A DNA stretch of 64,000 nt. Source: CAYSCW01 sp964449165. Its GTDB lineage: Bacteria > Acidobacteriota > Aminicenantia > Aminicenantales > Aminicenantaceae. Below are positions 43,425 to 51,070 of the stretch, piece after piece (the first letter of the stretch is position 1; each line of letters opens with the position of its first letter). The position numbers and the translations under genes were made by a program. The notes beneath the pieces were generated by a model, which was not told where the DNA came from, did not search any database, and saw nothing but the letters and a program-made list of their open reading frames with translations. The stretch is taken from NCBI GenBank assembly GCA_964449165.1, contig CAYVAT010000012.1:1-64000 (forward strand), in the 5' to 3' direction.

Positions 43425-44716
43425 TGCCAGCCAAATTAGGTCCATTAGAAGACAATGATACTGTGGTCATCATCGGTGGCGGCCCTGCAGGGTCGAGCTG
43501 TGCTATCCGGCTGAAAAAGCTGAGCGCACAAAAGGGCATTCACCCCCGAATTATCCTTTACGAGGGGAAAAGATTCGAAAAAAAGAAATACTACAACCAG
43601 TGCCTGGGAGTCCTCTCTCCTCCCCTGGAGAAAATCATGGAAGGAGAACTGGGAATTCCGTTTCCCTGGGAAATTATCCAGAAAAGAATTGAAGGCTACT
43701 TTATTCATTCGGAAAACAACAAGCTCAAGCTCTCCGGTGAACACGATCCCTCCTATGCCTGCCGCCGAGTTGAATTTGATTATTACCTCTTCCAGAGAGC
43801 AAAAGAGATGGGAATAGAGGTCATCCCTGCCCGAGTAACTGACATTGATTTTGGGTCGGATGGGGTCATGGTATACAGCGAAAGCAACAACATCAGAGCG
43901 GAGGTTGTGGTGGGAGCCTTTGGCCTGGATGATGGCATGGCTATGACATTCGAGCGGCTAACTCCCTATCGCCAGCCAAAATTCCTCTCATCCATCGTCA
44001 CCAAATATCATCCCGGAGAAAAAAGCATGCAAGAATTCGGAACCTACCTCCATGCTTTCCTGCCTTCATCCCTTCCTCATGTTGAATTCGGGGCCATCAC
44101 GCCCAAGGGGAATCATCTCACCCTGAATATTGCCGGGGAAAAAGTGAATGCCGATACGATGGATAAGTTCCTGAGGCTTCCGGCTGTGAAGAAAGCTTTG
44201 CCTGATAATCCGGAAGAAATCTCGCCCCGCCTCTATTATTTTAAAGGAAAGTTTCCTACTCTTCCGGCCAAGGGTATCCTTGGAGATAGATATGTTATGG
44301 TGGGTGATGCGGCAGGTCTGAATCGCCCTTTCAAGGGAAAAGGCATCAATACAGCCTTTATGACCGGTATGAAGGCAGCAGAGGTGATGATCCATAGGGG
44401 CATTTCACGAACAGCCTTTCAAGAATATTTGAAGCGCTGTTCTGAATTGACAGATGACATACCCTATGGAAAAATTTTGAGGTTTTTTACCATTCAAGGA
44501 GCTAAAAAGGGGCTGCTGGACAGCCTCTTTGAAGTGGCCAAGGATGAACCGCTCTTGAGAAAAGCGTTCTTTAACATCGTCTCAGGACAAAAAACTTATA
44601 AGAGAATCTGGGCAGAAACAAAAAATCTCAGCCTTCTGTGGCGAGTCATGCGTAAGATCATAAAGAGCAGATATTTTAAAAAAAGAATATACATCCAAAA
44701 CACCACGGTTTCATAG
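43424..44716 (+). CDS. Geranylgeranyl-reductase-type FAD-dependent oxidoreductase, second of a pair
   Basis: About 430 residues. The ATG at 43424 overlaps the stop of the previous gene by one base. FAD motif DTVVIIGGGPAGSSCAIRL; the cysteine region is YNQCLGVLSPPLEKIM with one Cys instead of CxxC; the later FAD motif is VMVGDAAGLNRPFKGKGINT. Overall a paralog of the first gene at low identity. The pair, with different cysteine motifs, suggests a heteromeric or two-step enzyme. Same control as the first gene through site 2. Substrate unknown. Confidence 0.82.
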   Translation: MPAKLGPLEDNDTVVIIGGGPAGSSCAIRLKKLSAQKGIHPRIILYEGKRFEKKKYYNQCLGVLSPPLEKIMEGELGIPFPWEIIQKRIEGYFIHSENNKLKLSGEHDPSYACRRVEFDYYLFQRAKEMGIEVIPARVTDIDFGSDGVMVYSESNNIRAEVVVGAFGLDDGMAMTFERLTPYRQPKFLSSIVTKYHPGEKSMQEFGTYLHAFLPSSLPHVEFGAITPKGNHLTLNIAGEKVNADTMDKFLRLPAVKKALPDNPEEISPRLYYFKGKFPTLPAKGILGDRYVMVGDAAGLNRPFKGKGINTAFMTGMKAAEVMIHRGISRTAFQEYLKRCSELTDDIPYGKILRFFTIQGAKKGLLDSLFEVAKDEPLLRKAFFNIVSGQKTYKRIWAETKNLSLLWRVMRKIIKSRYFKKRIYIQNTTVS

Positions 44717-44764
44717 AGGGAACAGGGCTGGCTTGTGCACAGGGGAAAAAGTTAAGGGAAAGCC

Positions 44765-44809
44765 TTGACAATAAATTTATATTATACATATAATCTATGT
44801 AAATAATAG
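44765..44809 (+). promoter_or_regulatory. Promoter and putative autoregulatory operator, site 7, of the second rrf2 gene
   Basis: TTGACA at 44765-44770 and TATAAT at 44789-44794 (18 bp apart) form a near-ideal promoter. CTATGTAAATAATAG at 44795-44809 starts right after the -10 box and keeps the CTAT-N7-ATAG core with two mismatches to the longer form. It suggests that this Rrf2 protein represses itself. Confidence 0.6.
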
Positions 44810-44933
44810 AATTAGCTGATGACCGGAGGAGTTGCTCCTTGTTTCAACTGGAAGACTGCAACTGATGATCCTCCTTGCGAGATCCAAAAACAAACCATGA
44901 TTTCTGAAAACATCAGATGAGAAAGGGTTGTTC

Positions 44934-45392
44934 ATGATCAAACTCTCCACGAAAGGAAGGTATGGAGTTCGGTTGATGCTGAATCTTGCTTCTCACTACC
45001 AAGAAGGAAACAAGGCTGTTAATCTCAAAGCGATATCCTGTGAAGAAGATATCTCCATCCGCTACCTGGAGCAAATCATCATTCCTTTGAGGATTAACAG
45101 GTTAGTCAAAAGCATCCGGGGAGCAGGAGGAGGTTATAGTCTGGCTCGCCATCCTTCGAAAATCTCTGTCTATGAAATCATCAAGACACTGGAAGGGCCA
45201 ATTGTTCTGGTTGATTGCGTCGATGACGAAGATTATTGCGGCCGCATTCCCATCTGTGCCACCTATGAAATCTGGAAGGAGGCCAGCTTCCTCATAAAGG
45301 ATTATTTCAAAAAAAAGACTCTCGCCGACCTTGTGGAAATAGCCGACAAGAAAAAAACAACATCAAAAATCTCACACTTCTTTAAGTCTTGA
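44934..45392 (+). CDS. Rrf2-family transcriptional regulator, paralog 2
   Basis: 152 residues from the ATG at 44934 (GAAAGGG ahead). The winged helix MIKLSTKGRYGVRLMLNLAS, the EEDISIRYLEQIIIPLRINR helix and the SIRGAGGGYSLAR wing parallel the first paralog. Cysteines in DCVDDEDYCGRIPIC have the same C-x6-C-x5-C spacing, so an Fe-S cluster sensor is likely. It is the best candidate for binding CTAT-N7-ATAG, because a copy sits in its own promoter (site 7) and others surround it. A target operator (site 6) lies 48 bp after its stop. Confidence 0.93.
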   Translation: MIKLSTKGRYGVRLMLNLASHYQEGNKAVNLKAISCEEDISIRYLEQIIIPLRINRLVKSIRGAGGGYSLARHPSKISVYEIIKTLEGPIVLVDCVDDEDYCGRIPICATYEIWKEASFLIKDYFKKKTLADLVEIADKKKTTSKISHFFKS

Positions 45393-45439
45393 ATCGAAAC
45401 TATTGTTTGAGTCCCTCCTTCAATGAGAATTTTATTTTT

Positions 45440-45454
45440 CTATATTCTCTATAG
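45440..45454. promoter_or_regulatory. Putative Rrf2 operator, site 6 (MTH1187-type gene)
   Basis: CTATATTCTCTATAG, exact CTATA-N5-TATAG. A TATTAT at 45456-45461 just after it may be the -10 box, which would put the palindrome in the spacer. Confidence 0.55.
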
Positions 45455-45579
45455 ATATTATAAAATCAATATAATATACTGGTTTCGTCAAACAGAGAAT
45501 CAGGATTGATGGAATTTGCATGAACTGGTAGAATTCTTTCCATAATCCTTGGATTCAACATCAAATAAAGGAAAATAAA

Positions 45580-45873
45580 ATGATTATCGCTGAATTTGCT
45601 ATTTTTCCGACCAGCGAAGGAGTCTCTGTGAGCAAATATGTCAAGCAGGCTCTAAAAATCATCGAGAATTCAGGATTGAATCATGAAACAGGTGGTATGG
45701 CGACCACCATCGAATCCCCAGACCTTCGAACCCTGTTCAGAGTGATTGAGAAGACGCACAAGGCAATTGTGGATATGGGAGCAAGAAGAATCCACATCGA
45801 CCTGCATGTGGATCACCGCCTGGACAGAATCGCTACTATCGAATCAAAACTGAAAACCATCGGCAAGAGATGA
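45580..45873 (+). CDS. MTH1187/YqgV (UPF0045) thiamine-binding family protein
   Basis: A 97-residue single-domain protein with the ferredoxin-like fold of UPF0045: IIAEFAIFPTSEGVSVSKYV at the N-terminus, the SGLNHETGGMATTIES block and GARRIHIDLHVDHRLDR. Members bind thiamine or related hydroxymethylpyrimidine compounds in crystal structures, but in-cell function is uncertain. AAAGGAAAA precedes the ATG. Presence of an Rrf2-type site upstream suggests expression linked to Fe-S or redox status. Confidence 0.9.
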   Translation: MIIAEFAIFPTSEGVSVSKYVKQALKIIENSGLNHETGGMATTIESPDLRTLFRVIEKTHKAIVDMGARRIHIDLHVDHRLDRIATIESKLKTIGKR

Positions 45874-45895
45874 CTAAACTTGCCTGAAGACAGGT

Positions 45896-47005
45896 TTAGG
45901 ATTCGAGCGCCTTCAGATCGGACCTCTCGATGATACCGCCACCAACAACAACATCTCCGTCGTAGAAGACCACAGACTGGCCGGGTGTGATCGCTCTTTG
46001 GGGTTTTTCAAACTCCACTCTGGCCATGCCCTTTTTCAAAGGCTTTACGATTGCCTTCGCCTCTTTGTGTTTGTAGCGGATTTTTGCTTTAACAGCGAGA
46101 GGATGAGTGATTTTATCTGACGAGAACAGATGAAGCTGGCTTGTGATGAGATTTTTGTGATAAAGCTTCTCGTTCGGGCCAACCACAATCTCATTCCTGT
46201 CATGAAGGATCTTGATGACATAAAGAGGGTGTGAAGCAGCAATTCCCATCCCCCTTCTTTGACCGATGGTGTAGTGGGCAACTCCTCTATGCTGACCTAT
46301 GATATGACCTTTACTATCCACAACAGGGCCGGGTCGGAAGGCCAGGGGAATCCTTTCCTGGAGAAACGCGGCGTAATTTTTTTCCGGGATAAAGCATATT
46401 TCCTGGCTTTCAGTCCTCTGGGCTACGGGGAGGCCCATGCTGCGGGCTTTCTCTCTCACTTCCTTCTTTATCAAATTACCGAGCGGAAACAATGTTCTGG
46501 AAAGCTGCTCTTGGGATAATGGATAAAGGAAATAGGATTGATCCTTTTCTATGTCTTTTCCCTTTTTGAGCAAATATCTCCTCTTTTGAGCATCGTACTC
46601 TACCCGGGCATGATGGCCTGTAGCCAGGAAATCCGCGCCCAGCCTTTGCGCCCTGGCCATCAGCGTTTTAAACTTAACGTGTTGATTACAACGGATACAG
46701 GGATTGGGTGTCCTGCCTCGAGCGTACTGCTCACAGAAATCAGTGATCACTTTCTCTTCGAAATCTTTCCTCAAATCAGCCACATAATGGTTAATTCCCA
46801 GGATGCTGGCCACACGGTTTGCATCCTCGATAGCTTTCCAGCCGCAGCAGCTGCGCAAATTCTCTGAACGGCAGTATTCTGGAGGTAACGAGAAGAGGTT
46901 CATAGTCACACCAGTGACCTCGTATCCTTGTTCTTTGAGGAGGCCTGCTGCCACAGAGGAGTCCACACCTCCGCTCATGGCCACAACAACTCGCTTCTTC
47001 TTCAT
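45896..47005 (-). CDS. mnmA: tRNA-uridine 2-thiolase MnmA
   Basis: A 369-residue cytoplasmic enzyme that makes s2U34 in tRNA Lys, Glu and Gln. The PP-loop MSGGVDSSVAAGLLKEQGYE binds ATP; NPCIRCNQHVKF holds the first catalytic cysteine; ESQEICFIPEKNYAAFL the second; KDQSYFLYPL and GQRRGMGIA are further family blocks. Length is typical (~360-370). An additional cysteine-rich segment near residues 43-55 (YCRSENLRSCC) occurs in many anaerobe homologs. It converges on the MTH1187-type gene. Confidence 0.97.
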   Translation of the reverse strand: MKKKRVVVAMSGGVDSSVAAGLLKEQGYEVTGVTMNLFSLPPEYCRSENLRSCCGWKAIEDANRVASILGINHYVADLRKDFEEKVITDFCEQYARGRTPNPCIRCNQHVKFKTLMARAQRLGADFLATGHHARVEYDAQKRRYLLKKGKDIEKDQSYFLYPLSQEQLSRTLFPLGNLIKKEVREKARSMGLPVAQRTESQEICFIPEKNYAAFLQERIPLAFRPGPVVDSKGHIIGQHRGVAHYTIGQRRGMGIAASHPLYVIKILHDRNEIVVGPNEKLYHKNLITSQLHLFSSDKITHPLAVKAKIRYKHKEAKAIVKPLKKGMARVEFEKPQRAITPGQSVVFYDGDVVVGGGIIERSDLKALES

Positions 47006-47043
47006 TCTATTTACATCCTTAGAATACCACGTTTTTTATAGAC

Positions 47044-47082
47044 AAAAAAATCCCCCTTGCCCCACTCCGAGGCAAGGGGGAT
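47044..47082 (-). terminator. Rho-independent terminator after the YHS/metal-binding protein gene
   Basis: On the minus strand ATCCCCCTTGCC and GGCAAGGGGGAT make a perfect 12-bp stem with a nine-base loop, followed by a run of T. It is 24 bp past the stop at 47106. Confidence 0.9.
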
Positions 47083-47105
47083 TAGGGCTGTGTTTGTTGA
47101 AGCTT

Positions 47106-47711
47106 TTATTTCTTCACTTCTTCTTTTTTTGCCTCTTCTTTGCTGCAGGCGGTATATTCCTTGCACATTTCTTTCATCTTGACGGCATACTCCTGAATTT
47201 TCTTCGCCATCTCCGGATTCTTTGAAGTAATCTTCACTGCTATACCGTCCTCTAAATTTTCAACCATCATCTCCACATCCTTGGCACTCATCATGGCCAT
47301 CATGGCGCAACAAGCTTTGCCCTCTTCTTCCTTGTTCATCTCCATCTGAGCTTGCATGGGCTCCATCTTCATCATCTTCTTCTCCAGCTTCATTCCGCAT
47401 TGAGGACATTTGCCGGGTTTATCAGACATGACGTCAGGATGCATGGGGCAGGTGTAAACTTCCCTCATCTCCGTTTTCTTCTGGATGTACTTTTCAGGAT
47501 TCTCGATGAAGGCCTCTTTGCACTTTTCACCGCAGAAGTAATACGTTTTCCCTTCGTATTCGTAGGTGGCCTTCGCTTCTGACTTCTTGATTTCCTTTCC
47601 GCTGACCGGACAGGTGACTGTCTCCTCAGCCTGTTGCTGAGCAATCCCGAATAAGACAAGGGAAAAAGACATAGCCAAGAACAAAGCTAAGATTTTCGTC
47701 CTTTTATTCAC
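47106..47711 (-). CDS. Exported YHS plus heavy-metal-binding-domain protein
   Basis: About 201 residues from a GTG at 47711 placed 6 bp after GAGGAGG; the ATG at 47726 lies too close to the promoter. After the signal peptide come a YHS-type domain (VTCPVSGKEIKKSEAKATYE, YYFCGEKCKEAFIENPEKYI), then a heavy-metal-binding finger (YTCPMHPDVMSDKPGKCPQC, GMKL). The tail is Met-rich (MMKMEPMQAQMEMNK) and carries CCAMMAMM, and a final helix ends in a KEEAKKEEVKK stretch. This pattern predicts Cu/Ag/Zn binding in the periplasm. Repressed probably through site 3. Confidence 0.85.
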   Translation of the reverse strand: MNKRTKILALFLAMSFSLVLFGIAQQQAEETVTCPVSGKEIKKSEAKATYEYEGKTYYFCGEKCKEAFIENPEKYIQKKTEMREVYTCPMHPDVMSDKPGKCPQCGMKLEKKMMKMEPMQAQMEMNKEEEGKACCAMMAMMSAKDVEMMVENLEDGIAVKITSKNPEMAKKIQEYAVKMKEMCKEYTACSKEEAKKEEVKK

Positions 47712-47739
47712 AGGAAACCTCCTCATATATTTTCCATAT

Positions 47740-47767
47740 ATTCTATAGTAATTATAGATTTTGTCAA
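47740..47767 (-). promoter_or_regulatory. Promoter and putative Rrf2 operator, site 3 (YHS/metal protein)
   Basis: On the minus strand TTGACA (complement of 47762-47767) and TAGAAT (complement of 47740-47745) are 16 bp apart. CTATAGTAATTATAG at 47743-47757 fills the spacer. Exact CTATA-N5-TATAG. Confidence 0.65.
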
Positions 47768-47855
47768 TAATTTTCTTGGGAATAAGTTATTTTCTTTGTT
47801 GAATGGATAATAACGGCCTTTTTAGAGAACGGGCTGCTTTACAGGTTTTTCCGTT

Positions 47856-50800
47856 TCATCTGCCTTGCTCTTTCTTCAGTCTCCTCTGGAGGACCCAGGT
47901 ATAAAACACTGGAACCAGGATGAGGTTCAAGATAGTGGCTGTGATCATCCCTCCCACCGTGGGAGTGGCAATAGGTTTCATGATCTCAGAACCGGCGCCA
48001 GTGCTTACCATGATAGGGATAAGAGCCAGGATGGTCGTGGCCGTGGTCATGATAATCGGCCGAACCCTGAGAAGAGCGGCATTGACAGCATTCTCCACCA
48101 CGTCTTTGCCTCTCCGCGAATACTCAACCAAAAAATCCATCATCACCACTCCGGCTTCAACCGCCACTCCAAAGAGAGCGATATAGCCCACCCAGACTGC
48201 GGTGCTGAACTTGAAACCAAGGATGAACTGAAGCCAGATGCCGCCGACAAAGGCAAAGGGAAGAGTGAGAATAAGGATCAGCGCAGCTGAGAACTTCTTG
48301 AATTTGATGTAGAGAAGAAGGAAGATGAGAAAGATACAGATGGGGACAACCGTCATCAAGCGCTTGCGGGCTTGCATCTCATACTCATACTGGCCGCTCC
48401 ACGAAATGTAGTATCCCGAGGGGAGATCCAGCTTCTCGCTGACGATCTTCTGAGCCTTATTGACAAAATCCACCACACCCACCTCATCGGTGTTGACATC
48501 GACAAAAACTCGTACATAGGGCAGAGTATTCTCCCCTGCTATCTTTGCTGGCCCCTCCACTTTTCTGACCACGGCAAGCTGGCTGAGAGGAATCTGTGCT
48601 CCAGATGGAGTGGGGACAAAGATTCTCTCCAGTGCCGCAAGACTATCCCGGAGCTCGCGCATGTAGCGGATACGCACCGGGTAACGCTCTCTTCCCTCGA
48701 CAGTGGTGGTGATGTTCATTCCGCCAACAGCTGTCATGATCAGGTGCTGCACATCCGCGACCTTGACTCCATAACGCGCTGCTTCCTTTCGGTCTATCTC
48801 GATCTCGATATAAGGCTTGTTCCCGATTCTTTCGGCATAAGGGTTTCTTGCCCCTGGAATTGTTTTTAAGATGTTCTCGATCTGGATACCGATCTGTTCG
48901 ATTGTCTTTAAATCGTCTCCGAAAACCTTTACTCCGATAGGAGTCTGGATTCCTGTAGCCAGCATATCGATCCGGTTGCGGATAGGCTGGGTCCAGATAT
49001 TGCTCACTCCGGGAATCTTCAAAGCGTTATCCATCTCGGTTATCAATTCCTGCCGGCTCATTCCTTTGCGCCAGAATTTCTCAGGTTTCAACCTGATGAT
49101 GGTTTCGATCATCCCTACGGGGGCAGGATCTGTCGGCGTTTCAGCCCGACCCAATTTTCCAACGACCTCTTCGACTTCAGGAAAAGATTTGAGAATCCGA
49201 TCCTGCTTTTCCATCACATCCATCACCTGGGTGAGAGAAGCCCCAGGAAGGAGTACGGGCATGAAAAGCAGATCTCCCTCGTTCAGAGGTGGCATAAACT
49301 CGCTCTTGATCTTGGAAAAAGGAAAATAGCTCACCCCGAGAAGCAACAAAGCGATAAGAAGCACGATGATCTTGTGCTTCAGGGAAAAGCGGAGTACTGG
49401 CTGATAAAGACGTAAGAGTGTTCTGGTCAGGATATTCCTCTGCGGAGGCTTCATTCTTCCCCTCAACAGGAGAGCAGAAATCACCGGAACAAGGGTGATG
49501 GCTATGACGGCAGAGCCGAACATGGCAAAGCTCTTGGTAAAGGCCAAAGGAGCAAAAAGCTTTCCCGACTGCCCCCTCAGAGAAAAAACCGGGATGAAGG
49601 CAACCACGATGATCAGGATGGCAAAAAAGATAGCCGGACCGACTTCGGTGGCGGCTGTAATCAGGGTCCCCAGCCTCCTCTCTCTGGATGAAGCCAGATG
49701 GCGGGATATGTTCTCGGTCATGACGATCCCTGCATCCACCATGACTCCGATGGAGATGGCGATCCCTCCCAGGGACATGATGTTGGAGGGAATCTTGAGG
49801 TAGTACATGATGAGGAACGAAATCAGGACTCCTACAGGAAGAACCAGAGAAACGATCACGCTGCTGCGGAAATGACCGAGAAAGAGGAGGATGATGGCGA
49901 TGGCCACGATAATTTCTTCTATCAACGTCTCTTTGAGGTTATCCGTTGCCCGCTTGATGAGCTGGCTGCGGTCGTAAAAAGACAAAATCTGAACACCAGG
50001 AGGAAGACCTGGAGTGATCTCCTCGATCTTCTCCTTCACTCCCTCTACGACTCTCAACGGATTCTCCCCGTATCTCATCAACACCACACCCCCGGTAACT
50101 TCTGCCCCTTCCTTGTCCAAGGCACCTCGTCTGAAATCCGGGCCTACAGTCACCTTCCCTACATTCTTGACATAGACCGGCACTCCCTGGTGGGACCCGA
50201 TCACGATGTTTTCAATGTCTTCGATAGAAGTGATAAAGCCCAATCCTCGAACGATAAACTCAGCGCCGCTCTCTTCAATGACCTTGGCCCCAACATCGAT
50301 GTTGCTTCTGCTGACAGAGTTAAACATGTTGTGAAGGCTAACTTCATATGCCAGGAGTTTTTTGGGGTCGACATCGATCTGGTACTGCTTGACAAAACCG
50401 CCAACGCTGGCCACTTCCGAGACACCACCCACAGCATTCAACTGGTAGCGGATATACCAGTCCTGGAGCGAACGCAGCTCGGCCAGGTTGTAATCGGAAC
50501 GCAGAAGGTCTCTTCCATCTTGAGGACACTTGCCGGGTTCAGCATATCTTTCCTTGGGGTGGTCAGGACAGAAATAGCCGTTCTCTACCGTATACCAGAA
50601 TATTTGGCCGAGAGCCGTTGCATCCGGGCCCAGCCTGGGGATGACGCCATCGGGAAGATCCTTCTGGGCCAGGTTCAGCCGTTCCAGGATTCTCGTCCTT
50701 GCCCAGTAGAAGTCGATTCCCTCCTTGAAGATCACGTTGACCATCCCGAAAGAAAACATGGAATTGGAACGGATCACCTTCATCCCCGGAATCCCCATCA

Positions 50801-51017
50801 AGTTGATGGTCAAGGGATAAATGACCTGATCCTCTATATCCTTCGGGCTCCTCCCCGGCCAATCGACAAACACAATCTGCTGGTTCTCTCCGATATCGGG
50901 AATGGCATCGATGGGCGTTCTCTCCAGCGTCCAGTATCCCCAGCCGATGATAAGCACAAAAAGGGCAAGAACCAAAAATCTGTTGCGCAACGAATATTCG
51001 ATCACTCTGTTGATCAT
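47856..51017 (-). CDS. cusA: Cu(I)/Ag(I) RND efflux transporter CusA with an inserted metal-binding finger
   Basis: A 1053-residue inner-membrane RND pump (E. coli CusA 1047). The three substrate methionines of CusA are present: GDLLFMPVLLPG, PAPVGMIETIIR and RNRIDMLATGIQTPIG. TM4 charged residues for proton relay are visible in GVMVDAGIVMTENISRH. Between FWYTVENG and DYNLAELRSLQDWYIRYQL lies an extra ~25-residue finger (YFCPDHPKERYAEPGKCPQ then DGRDLL), a heavy-metal-binding domain that ordinary CusA/CzcA lack. It exports Cu+ or Ag+ from the periplasm with CusB and CusC. Operon order is cusC-cusB-cusA. Confidence 0.95.
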   Translation of the reverse strand: MINRVIEYSLRNRFLVLALFVLIIGWGYWTLERTPIDAIPDIGENQQIVFVDWPGRSPKDIEDQVIYPLTINLMGIPGMKVIRSNSMFSFGMVNVIFKEGIDFYWARTRILERLNLAQKDLPDGVIPRLGPDATALGQIFWYTVENGYFCPDHPKERYAEPGKCPQDGRDLLRSDYNLAELRSLQDWYIRYQLNAVGGVSEVASVGGFVKQYQIDVDPKKLLAYEVSLHNMFNSVSRSNIDVGAKVIEESGAEFIVRGLGFITSIEDIENIVIGSHQGVPVYVKNVGKVTVGPDFRRGALDKEGAEVTGGVVLMRYGENPLRVVEGVKEKIEEITPGLPPGVQILSFYDRSQLIKRATDNLKETLIEEIIVAIAIILLFLGHFRSSVIVSLVLPVGVLISFLIMYYLKIPSNIMSLGGIAISIGVMVDAGIVMTENISRHLASSRERRLGTLITAATEVGPAIFFAILIIVVAFIPVFSLRGQSGKLFAPLAFTKSFAMFGSAVIAITLVPVISALLLRGRMKPPQRNILTRTLLRLYQPVLRFSLKHKIIVLLIALLLLGVSYFPFSKIKSEFMPPLNEGDLLFMPVLLPGASLTQVMDVMEKQDRILKSFPEVEEVVGKLGRAETPTDPAPVGMIETIIRLKPEKFWRKGMSRQELITEMDNALKIPGVSNIWTQPIRNRIDMLATGIQTPIGVKVFGDDLKTIEQIGIQIENILKTIPGARNPYAERIGNKPYIEIEIDRKEAARYGVKVADVQHLIMTAVGGMNITTTVEGRERYPVRIRYMRELRDSLAALERIFVPTPSGAQIPLSQLAVVRKVEGPAKIAGENTLPYVRVFVDVNTDEVGVVDFVNKAQKIVSEKLDLPSGYYISWSGQYEYEMQARKRLMTVVPICIFLIFLLLYIKFKKFSAALILILTLPFAFVGGIWLQFILGFKFSTAVWVGYIALFGVAVEAGVVMMDFLVEYSRRGKDVVENAVNAALLRVRPIIMTTATTILALIPIMVSTGAGSEIMKPIATPTVGGMITATILNLILVPVFYTWVLQRRLKKEQGR

Positions 51018-51070
51018 ATCTCTCTCCTGTTATCTGAACGTGTATCCATCGTAAAACAGGATATCTCCTA

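Noticed and set aside
45393..45579. Thiamine (TPP) riboswitch before the MTH1187-type gene
   Set aside because: The conserved CTGAGA and ACCTGA-type elements of a THI box are not present.
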